In this document: positions 55,133 to 64,000 of the stretch, in pieces
Numbering within the stretch: the first letter of the stretch is position 1
Layout: each line of letters begins with the position of its first letter
NCBI RefSeq assembly: GCF_029168945.1
Contig: NC_083608.1
Span: 19,672,136-19,736,135 of the forward strand
Reading direction: 5' to 3'
DNA length: 64,000 nucleotides
Origin: Cannabis sativa
Taxonomy: Eukaryota; Streptophyta; Magnoliopsida; Rosales; Cannabaceae
The notes under the pieces: model-generated
Database searches by the model: none
What the model saw: the letters and a program-made list of their open reading frames with translations, nothing else
Told to the model about the DNA's origin: nothing
Program-made: the position numbers and the translations under genes

Positions 55133-58100
55133 TTAAACTGATAAGTCATTTACAATAACAGTGTAGAGAGATGGAGGAAAAAAATCCATTAAATAGCAAG
55201 CTTCATCTAACCCTAAAGCATATCTAGCCAAACAATGAGCAGCTTTATTAGTTGATCGTTTGACATGAGTAATAGATACACCCGGGAGAAAGGAAAGAAG
55301 ACGGGAAATGTTAATAATAAGATCATTAAAAGCAGTAATACAATTTGATCGGCCATATAAAGCATTGGTAACCATTAGAGCATCCGTTTCGACATGACCA
55401 AATTGAATTCCCAGCTGTGAAGCCCAAATCAGGCTGTGGAAAATTGCCTTTGCTTCCATTTCATGTGATGCAAAATTCCCAATGAGAGGTTTGGAGAAGG
55501 CAGCAATAACAACTCCCTCACTATTTCGAATAACAGCTTCAACGCCAGTGATGTTGTTAGTTGAATCCACAGCAGGATCCACATTCATTTTGAGGCTTCC
55601 AAAGTCAGGTGGCCGCCAAGGAGAGTCGAGAATTGGAGCAGGTGGGGGGTTCTGGTGTGCCTGAACTTGTTGAGGTTTGTACTTTGTTTGAGCTTGTCGA
55701 TAGTTGGACAAGTAATTGGTAGCAAAGGTTGCTAAAAGAGCAGCTGGTTTGCCTTTTTAACCATGAACAACCTTGTTCCTTTCTGTCCAAATGGACCATA
55801 AAGTAAAAAAAAAATTGCTCCAGTTCACTTGCTGAATGTAGAGTAGACAAGTGAGCTAAGTAATCACCTTTGTTCATAAGTGCAGTAGTTTCCAATCAAA
55901 CTGAAAATTCATGGCCCTCCAAACTGCCCGAGCATACTTGCATCCAAAGAGTGCATGGCCAACGGACTCCCAAGCTTGTCGACATATGGAACATGTGGAA
56001 TCGGTAATGATATGTCTTCGCACCAGCGAAGTAGCAACTGGAATAGCATCATGGAACAGACGCTAGATAAAGATTTTTATTTTTTGGGGCAGTTGTAGTT
56101 TCCAGAAAAATTTCCACCAGTGTGTAGGTGAATTCGATGAAGAGGTGAGGTCAGAATCCTCAAGAGAAGCAGCATGGTGATAACCCGAGTGAACATTGTA
56201 AATTCCTGAACTATGATGGTGCCAGATTAACTTATCATTTGCTGAAAAATAGCTCAACGGAATGGTGAGTATTCGTTCCACATGAAGGCGTGAGAAGTAT
56301 TCATCAAGTAGTTGATGATTCCATTGCCGGTCCTCTGTGATTAAATTGGCAACAACAACATTTGATGGTCCCTTATAGTGTGTTGGAAAAAAGTTAGTGT
56401 GTCCAGGGATCCAAGGATCGATTGCACAGTTGATGTGTCTTCCCTCTCCTATTTTCCATCGTAGACCAGGGCTTAAGAGCTCGTGACCATAAAGAATACC
56501 TTGCCATGTGAGTGAAGGGGAATGACCATGGGGAGCCTCCAGGAAGGAATTGTTGGGGAAGTATCGGCTTTTTAGCAATCTACTCAAATGGGAGGAGGGA
56601 TTGTCGAGTAGTCTCCATGATTGCTTGGCAAGGAGAGCTTGATTGTAGTGTATAAAAGACCGAAAACCCATGCCGCCATCGAGTTTAGTTTTGCATAACA
56701 ATTTCCAGCTTCGCCAATGAATTTTCGTGCCATTTTCATTCGAACCCCACCAAAAATTAGACATCATTGTTTCAAGCTGATTGCAGATGTTACCGGTAAT
56801 TTGAAGCAACTCATTAAGTAAGTTGGAATAGATTGCACCACAGCTTTGAGTAGGATTTCTTTACCTCCAACCGAGAAGAGCTTGTCATTCCAAGTCCTCA
56901 TAAGACGCCAAATTTTTTCTTTGACTTTACTGAACAATTGTTGCTTATCACGATCAGTATATGCTGGTAACCCAAGGTATTTTTCATGACAATCACGGAT
57001 GGGCATTGATAACACTCTATGAAACTGAACTTGGGCAGCCAAAATCGTATTTGGTGAGAAAGAGAGTACTGATTTGTCCAGGTTTAATACTTGGCCAAAA
57101 GCACGGTGATATGCATCCAGGCAACGTTTGATAGCTTGACACGAACTTTCAGTAGCATTACAAAATAATAAGCTATCATCAGCAAAAAAGAGATGTGAAA
57201 TTGGAGGAGATCTTCGTGTGAGTGAGTATCCGTGAAGGTTCCCTAAACGTTCTTCATGTTGTAGTAGGCATGAGAGACCCTCAGAACAAATCAAAAACAG
57301 ATATGGAGACAAAGGACAACCTTGCCTTAGTCCTCTAGTATGAGTGGTTGAACCCGTAATTTGTCCATTTAAGAGAAAAGTGAACTTATTCGTTGTCAAA
57401 CAAGTCATTATGAGAGTTTTCCATCTATCTGCAAACCCCATTCGTTCCATTACAACCTTGATAAAGTTCCATTTAACCTGATCAAACGCTTTACTCGTGT
57501 CTAATTTCATAGCAGCCACCCCTTTCCTACCTGATGTCTTGAGATTAATACCATGGATTAATTCAGAAGCAACCAGAATGTTGTCCGTTATGAGTCGATT
57601 TGGAAGAAAGGCACTTTGAGTCTCTGAGATGACATGTGGTAGTATCTTTGAATCGAGCTACCAGGATCTTGGTGATAAGCTTTGAAACAACATTGCATAA
57701 GCTAATAGGTCTGAAGTCTTTCATGAACTGAGCCTTTTTGATCTTCGGGATAAGAGTGATAATGGTTGAGTTCAAAGAAGTAGGGTCTGCTCCATCATTT
57801 AGCACACTTAACACAACAGAAGTGACCATGTTTCCAACTATATCCCAGTTGTTTTGGTAGAACATGGCAGACATTCCATCTATCCCTGGACTTTTATCCA
57901 GACCCATTGAGTGTAAAGCAAATTATACATCATCTTTGGTAAACAGTTTGAGGAGTGTAGCATTCATATCCATGGTAACCGAGACCGATATTGTGGCTAA
58001 AGTTGCATCAAGAGCAGAATGATCAATGGATGAAGCCTTGAATAAATTGGAGAAGTAGTCTTGGATGACATTGCTCAAATCAGCTTGTGAGGTAAAGGTA

Positions 58101-59262
58101 CTGCCATCTTCAGTTTTGAGAGATGTAATTTTATTATTTGATCGTCTTGCCAAGGCTTTGGAGTGAAAATTTTTTGTATTTTTATCTCCCAATTGCATCC
58201 AATCAATGTGTGAACGTTGTTGCCAGTACATCTCCTCTTGTTCTAACAATTCATCAAGAACAGATTCGTTGAGTTTGAGTGTAGCAGATGCGTCATGGCT
58301 GAGAATAGGAGAATTGTTTAGAGCATTCACTTTCGATTGTGTTTCTGCAATATTCTTTTTCATTCGGCCATACTTCTTGATATACCACTGCTGAAGCGAT
58401 GTTGTACATGATTCCAGGTTGTTGAGAACATTGCTGATGGGGTCTGTTGTGAAATTTGACAGCCAACAATTGCAAATAATAGTCTTGCTTTCGGGGTCCG
58501 ATAACCAAAGCTTTTCAAATCGAAAGCGGCTATGTCTTTTATGCTGCTGAGTAGTAGTACCAGAAAAAATTTCAGCAGAAATTACACGATGATCAGAGTG
58601 AAAGTAGTCCAAATGTGAGATTTTTGGTTGCTGAAAATGGAAGACCACACATCATTCACAAGACACCAGTCAATGCGATCTTTCAAAGTGTTGGTCGAAG
58701 TTCTATCTTTAGCCCAGGTGTAACTATCTCCATGAAAAGGGGGGTCCATAAGATGGCAAAAGTCAAGTGCATCTCGAAATGCAGACATCTGAGACTCACT
58801 TCGAAGAGATCCCCCAGATTTATTCTCATTTGATATTATCTCATTAAAGTCTCCAATGATTAACCATGGTTGCAAAGGTGCGATATCAGAGAGTCGACGA
58901 AGCAAAATCCAAGAGTCCAATCTATTGTGCACAGTAGGAGCTCCATAAAAGGCTGTGAAATGAAATTTATGATCACTGGCATCAGTTATCCAAGTGTCAA
59001 AGTAGCAAGAACCAAAAGTGTTAAGTTGGAGCACAATATCATCCTTCCAAAGCAGCATTAGACCTCCACTAAGACCGATCCGAGGTGCCTCCAATCCATT
59101 AGAAAATTTTAATAATTGGCGAAAACGATCTACAGAGTTGTTGTTTAGTCTAGTCTCCATAAGAAACAGAACATGGGGAGATTGATGTTGCACAAGCAAT
59201 CTGAGATGTCTTAACGCTCTCGGGCTCCCCAAACCCCGCGCGTTCCAACTTAAGATTTTCAT
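55133..59262 (-). pseudogene. LINE ORF2: endonuclease / RT / RNase H, multiple breaks
   Basis: Endonuclease at 58582-59262 starts MKILSWNARGLG and overlaps ORF1 by ATGA. A frameshift near 58600 moves to the piece 57923-58648 (SDHRVISAEI, then MYWQQRSHIDW). A stop near 57920 precedes 57563-57907 ([27 protein letters not shown]). A frameshift near 57650 is followed by 56764-57519 with [24 protein letters not shown] and catalytic FADDSLLF. Another frameshift lies near 56790, then 56063-56809 ([20 protein letters not shown]). The zinc-binding segment below 56060 is badly decayed. The RNase H-like end at 55133-55711 retains MNVDPAVDS, MEAKAIFHSL and ETDAL. Confidence 0.92.
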
Positions 59263-60924
59263 AATGCCTTGCGAGATTTCAAAGCAATCTCCGCTGAATC
59301 GTCAGAATCACCATCTGAATCCTTGGAAGTTGAGGAAACAATCTGGTGTGAGCAATTCCCTATTGACGAGAATGAGGGGACAACATTGTTGTTTTGGTTG
59401 CGGCATCTCTTAAGCATTTGTCTCATGGTTGGAGCATCAGTTTGTCGTTTGAACATACGGTTGGGATGAATGTTTTCTTTGCTGGGATATGGGCTGGTAC
59501 TGGTGGTTGATATATGTGGCTGGGAAGTTGTTATGAGAGGTGGTGTTATGGTAGAAGTAGCATGCATCGGCGAAAGGTTCATAGGAATGGTAGACAGGGT
59601 TATAGGTGGATAGGTTGCATAGGGAATATGAGGAGTATGAGAAGATCCAATATCAGGGGTGAATATGTGGCTTAGATTAGCAGTAGTGATAGGATTGGAG
59701 GAGAGAGAGGGAAGGCTTCTAGCGTGAGGGGATATGGTGGGAGATGTAAATTGATCCGAGATGATCATGTTTGATGCAGCAGACGTGATGCTAGAAAGGT
59801 GGTAATGAGGGGGTGTAGAAGAAGATGGCAGTGGCAAAGTTAGAGATGTTGTGGTGCAAATATTTAACGATGAATCTTGAGGAGCAGTTGTGGTGGAAGG
59901 TAGGTGAGTATTTGAGGGTATAGAAGATGATGATTGAGGCAAAGTGTGGGTAGGCCGTGAGTACTGGTGAAAGGAAGCAGAAGTGTTGTGAGCATGTCGA
60001 GACAAATTAGGTGTGGAAGTAGAAGACTCACCATGGAAAAGTATTTTTGGTTGTGGTTGTTGTCTGTTATTGAGAGTCGGGATTGTAGATGACAAAGATT
60101 GACGGGTCAGGCGAGTCAAGAGTGGCCAAGCATTGCCCTTAGCAAAATCATTCCTATACTTGTCATAACCAGTAGTTGGTAATTTAGACCCTTTCATCCA
60201 AGGACCATACTCAAAATCATCATCATTGCCATTGTCCATTCTTTTCATAAAAGCCACACATTTTTCAAAAGGATTCCCAAGCCTACCACATTCAAAGCAA
60301 AATTCTGGCAATCTCTCTTATCTAAAATCAACCCAAAAGTCATCCCGAATCCTTGGTAAACTGATCATTCTGCCTCTAAGAAGAGGTTTGTCCACAGAAA
60401 TTTTAACTCGGATCCTTAAGAAAGGACCCCCACCCCTCATCTAAGGAGTCTTCATGAACATCAATAAACTCTCTAATAATGTATCCAAGTGCAGTAGCAA
60501 GAGACTTTGATTTGCTGAGAAAAGGTAACCGGTAAACTTGAACCCAAAAGGGAGTGCTCAAGAGATCATTCATTGTGACATTATGCAGAGTACTTGGTGA
60601 GCAGAAAATAACTAAGTGGTTTTGAAAGTGCCATGGCTCCTTATTCAAAACCCGAAACTTGTCTCCTGCACATCTAAAACAAATCTTGAACAAACCATCT
60701 CCATATTCAGAAATTACAACAGGAAACCTCATCTTCCAATGGCCACCCATTTGATTGTAGAAGGTAGGTTTGTGGACATAATTTTCAATGAGTATCCTTG
60801 CTATTAGTATGTGGCTAGAATTGGTATTAGAGGCATTGTCGACTTCCGTGGGTAGGACAGCAACAGAACTTTCTTCCTCAGTGAGATTTAAGGTGGAATC
60901 AAGGCTATAGAGTAAGGGATCCAT
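59259..60924 (-). pseudogene. LINE ORF1, frameshifted
   Basis: Starts MDPLLYS at 60924 and runs open to 60403 with a complete DUF4283-like domain (HWKMRFPVVISE, FKICFRCAGDKFRVLNKEPW, TPFWVQVYRLPFLS). A frameshift near 60425 and a TAA near 60318 separate it from the second piece, 59259-60311. The zinc knuckle there reads CFECGRLGNPFEKC, with Asn replacing the zinc-binding His. The C-terminal part is Ser/Thr/Pro-rich. This copy gives the reference order that shows the LINE at 2721 is inverted at its 5' end. Confidence 0.9.
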
Positions 60925-61167
60925 ATCAAGCTAAAGGAAAAGAGATGCAGAAAACCAGAAAATGGTAGCAGTTAACACCAAAAGTATGAAGGAAAGGAGA
61001 AAAACCGAAAGCTGAGAAAAGTAGGGGGAAAACAAAATAATTGGAAAAACCGTTAAAATCCTAAAAAAAAGTAGTTAAAATACTACAATCGCAACAGGCC
61101 CAAACAGAGCACATATTTGTTTTAATATTAAACAAAACTAGAATAAAAATGATAAAGTTCATCCATT

Positions 61168-62052
61168 AAAAAGACCCCATTAACAAAAAAAAAATACCTC
61201 CAAATAATATTATATAAATTGATACTTAAGTTTTGTAAGTTATACCAATCTTACTTCTCTAATAACTAACATCCCAATTAACACACACACTCTCTCTCCC
61301 TCTCTCTCAAACACCAAAATACCACAGTAAAGTCCCAACCATCGCATGTCTGTCTTCGCACATCCGCCTCCGCACTAAACATTGGTGATCTTTCTTTGTA
61401 GTTTCTCTCCTCAACCAAAACCGCAATGTGGGTGAACTATAAAAATGAGAGAAAAATAAAAGCATCAAAAAATCATCGATGAACTATTATAAAAGGTATT
61501 GCAACCGTATCAAAAATAATCACAATAACAAAAAAACATAAAACACGAAAAAAAAAATCATTGAGAAGCCATTCGAAATAACTTATCGAGAAGCTATCGA
61601 AATAACACCATAGTTTAGTTTTTAGCATAGGAACCCCAAACCAGATCAAAAAAATACCATAACCACCACAATCTCAAGCCTCAAACAAACACAAAAGAAA
61701 AAAAAAACTCATAAAAATCCAAGCAACAAAATCAAACCTTTGGCTGAGTTGATAGGGGTGGGGCTTCAACAGAGATGAGACTATCAGCAGGGACTCGTGA
61801 TTTGGCCTTTCAGGCTCAGGATCTGGTTCAGTGGGGCTTCAATGACAAACGAAGAGAGAGGGGTGGGGCTTTGATGGAGGTGGGACTATCGGTGGTAGGG
61901 CTTCAACGACGGACCGAGTTCGGTCTTGCCGGTGTCAATCGTCTTCTCGTCTCCTCTCGGATGGGTTCCTTCAAAGAGAGAGATGTTTATTGGTTTTATA
62001 TTATGATGGAGTAAAATGGAAAAACTAAAGTAAAAGTAAGAATAATTTGGTA
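61168..62052. other. Intergenic, no gene supported
   Basis: A CT-rich microsatellite lies at about 61288-61309. The GC-richer stretch 61745-61985 contains short open frames with GGGGTGGGGCTT and GGGCTTCAA words repeated, but no domain or splice evidence. It could be promoter or exon debris. Confidence 0.4.
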
Positions 62053-62061
62053 TAAAATATT

Positions 62062-62480
62062 GGGAAATTCTACAATGCACCCCCTTAAAATGAATACATT
62101 GATGCACTCTTATTTGTTTTAGCACCTGAAATAATTTTTTTGTCAAATTTTTTCTCATGGTCATGTACGTTATAGTTATTTAATACATCCTGCAAAATTT
62201 AAAAAAAATTGGAAAAGTTTAACACGCCGAAAACTACGTTCAAATAGTGTATTGCACGCGTGACTATTTTATTTTATACGCGTGTAAAATAGACTGTTTG
62301 AACATTGTTTTCTATATTGTAAATTATTCGGAATTTCTCAAAATTTTGTAGGTTATCTTAAATAGTTATAACGTACATGAATATGAAAAAAAAAATAGAC
62401 TAAAAAAATTTTCTCGAGGCCAAAACAAGTTAAGGGTGTATCAGTACATCCCTTTTAAGGGGTGCATTGTAGAATCACCC
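62062..62480. mobile_element. Mutator-type MITE, 419 bp
   Basis: Perfect 9-bp duplication TAAAATATT at 62053-62061 and 62481-62489, the Mutator hallmark. Ends GGGAAATTCTACAATGCACC and, on the minus strand, GGGTGATTCTACAATGCACC, each continuing in a C-rich then A-rich repeat. The interior contains GCACGCGTGAC and TACGCGTGTAAAA words and no transposase. Confidence 0.85.
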
Positions 62481-62525
62481 TAAAATATTTTGGGTGTATA
62501 ATTAGTTATGAGGAGTGATACCGTC

Positions 62526-64000
62526 TGTTGGGTTTTATGCCCTAAATAAAACTCATTTCAATATAATCAGATTTACTTATTAATATAGATCAGAAATAAC
62601 ATTTAATGTTGCATGGTTCACATGATTTATTTCATGATTATATGTACATAATGTATAAATTCATCTGAAACCCTTTTCACATACTTGATCCTGTTTATTG
62701 TGCCGTCAACACATTGGAAAGTAAACATGACTATGTGAATAAAGTTTCCTAGATTTATCAGACACAGGGTTTTACTGATATGATAATCTACAACAAGAGT
62801 TTACTTGCATTTGGAGAAGTGCTATGTTCTTTCCAGAGCATTGGTTAAAGTAAAGCTCAGGTTGGATGCATGGAGTATGCATCGGAAGGGACCGATATTG
62901 AACTTTGACTTAGATTTAATTAAACTTACCGTAAAATCTATTCAAGTCAATATCGCCGAGTTGATCCTAGATCAAATGATCTTAATCCTGTTATGTTTAG
63001 GCTCAATCTTGAAAGGCTATTCGTATTCCTTGAATTGTTAGTTAAGCCTACCTTTTGGTCAGGGTGATACGTACTTTTTGGGAACACGGTAGTGCAATTG
63101 AGTGGGAGCGCTATCATAAACATGGAATCTATAGCTTCTATCTGGCGAATAGTAAGCAAAGGATGATCTCCTTCGAGCTTGACCAAACGAACATAAATGG
63201 TGGAGTACTCATTTCACATTAGCTGAAATATCATTTATACGGGGTCAAGTGTTTTAAGGAATAAATACATTGTAGGGTGTAACGGTAATTTAATCCCTTT
63301 ACAGTGTAGATCATTCATATAGAGGTTCATTGATCAAATTAGGATTATAACAATGGATAACTAATGATGTCTCTATATGGTGGAACATATAGAGCATTCT
63401 ATATACTAAGAGTGCAATTCTAAGTTCTATGCGTGGATTCAACGAAGAATTAATAAGTTAGTGAATTTTAGTAATAAATTCTTGATCTACTTATTGGAAG
63501 CTCGGTTATATAGACCCATGGTCCCCCCACTAGTTGAGATAATATTGCTTGTAAGACTCATGTAATTGGTTTTGATTAATCAATTATAATTCACGAATTA
63601 GACTATGTCTATTTGTGAAATTTTCACTAAGTAAGGGCGAAATTGTAAAGAAAGAGTTTATAGGGGCATATTTGTTAATTATGATACTTTGTATGGTTCA
63701 ATTAATAAATATGATAAATGACAATATTATTTAATAATTATTTATAGTTATTAAATAGTTAGAATTGGCATTTAAATGATTGAATTAGGAAATTGGCATT
63801 TTTGAGAAAATCAGATACAAAAGGTGTTAAAATTGCAAAATTACAAAGCCCAAGGCCCAATCCACTAAGTGTATGGCCGGCCACCTATGTAGCTATTTTA
63901 AATTTATTTTTTTCATTATTTTAATGCCATATAATTCAAATCTAACCCTAGTGGAATGCTATAAATAGATAGTGAAGGCTTCAGGAAAATTACAATTTTC
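62526..64000 (+). mobile_element. LTR, 5' part, runs off window
   Basis: It begins TGTTGGGTTTTATGCCC, a usual LTR start, and contains a TATAAATAGATAG box near 63961 downstream of AACCCTAGTGG. It is related to the LTR part at 13320-14029. The LTR end and internal region lie beyond 64000, so a solo LTR and a full element cannot be told apart. The small open frames within (62805-63041, 62947-63186) are not genes. Confidence 0.6.

Larger units (their letters stand above)
55097..61154 (-). mobile_element. LINE retrotransposon (L1-like), full length, decayed
   Basis: 6,058-bp element with the perfect 13-bp duplication AAGTTCATCCATT at 55084-55096 and 61155-61167. A poly(A) tail lies at about 55097-55110. 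It has the same family and layout as the LINE at 2721, but in normal orientation throughout, with a 5' UTR from 61154 to 60925. ORF1 and ORF2 carry several frameshifts and nonsense codons. It lies about 0.65 kb upstream of the SPP leader exon and is transcribed in the same direction as SPP. Confidence 0.95.

Noticed and set aside
61775..62014. Plus-strand ORF in GC-richer DNA near 61.8 kb
   Set aside because: Short repeated GGGGCTTCAA words explain the composition; no conserved motif or splice context.

Overview
This window looks like repeat-rich nuclear DNA of a eudicot plant. It is AT-rich, has spliced plant genes, a plant nuclear tRNA-Cys, and the usual plant mixture of copia, gypsy, LINE, Helitron, hAT, Mutator, CACTA and PIF/Harbinger elements. 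The species cannot be proved from the sequence alone; a member of the Rosales such as Cannabis would fit, but that is only a guess.

Host genes are few. SPP (sucrose-6-phosphate phosphatase, minus strand, 51486-53727, eight coding exons, 423 residues) is complete. A two-exon gene (minus, 29866-30295) encodes a 116-residue protein with one membrane segment. A nuclear tRNA-Cys(GCA) gene lies at 48914-48985. A possible 34-residue peptide gene (minus, 48183-48287) has promoter-like G-boxes. One orphan exon (14062-14984, minus) is split by a hAT element.

Layout. 1-233 is a probable LTR end. 1661-1960 is a small CACTA element. 2721-8688 is an almost intact LINE whose first 431 bp are inverted (twin-priming signature). 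8885-9994 is a non-autonomous Helitron. 10-13 kb is AT-rich and without genes. 13.3-17.6 kb holds an LTR part, the split exon and three short hAT elements. 17.8-26.9 kb is an older gypsy-type LTR interrupted by a copia element with 508-bp LTRs. 26.9-29.5 kb holds a LINE fragment, a hAT MITE and a Harbinger MITE. 30.3-33.5 kb is AT-rich and featureless. 33.8-44.8 kb is a three-level nest: a hAT element contains a solo LTR, which contains a 9-kb gypsy element of chromovirus type. 45-47 kb holds decayed LINE, gypsy-LTR, hAT and copia pieces. 48-54.6 kb is the genic island (small peptide gene, tRNA-Cys, SPP). 55097-61154 is a second LINE of the same family, more decayed but with a 13-bp target-site duplication. 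62062-62480 is a Mutator-type MITE, and another LTR starts at 62526 and runs off the window.

The most informative observations concern transposition mechanism. They are the twin-primed LINE, three retro-insertions made of little more than a poly(A) tail, an array of eight palindromes in the copia leader, and a gypsy LTR pair in which blocks of near identity alternate with blocks full of small indels, which may be a sequence-quality artefact. No CRISPR, operon or new enzymatic system was seen. Target-site duplications, splice sites and breakpoints were read by eye; no alignment or search was run.
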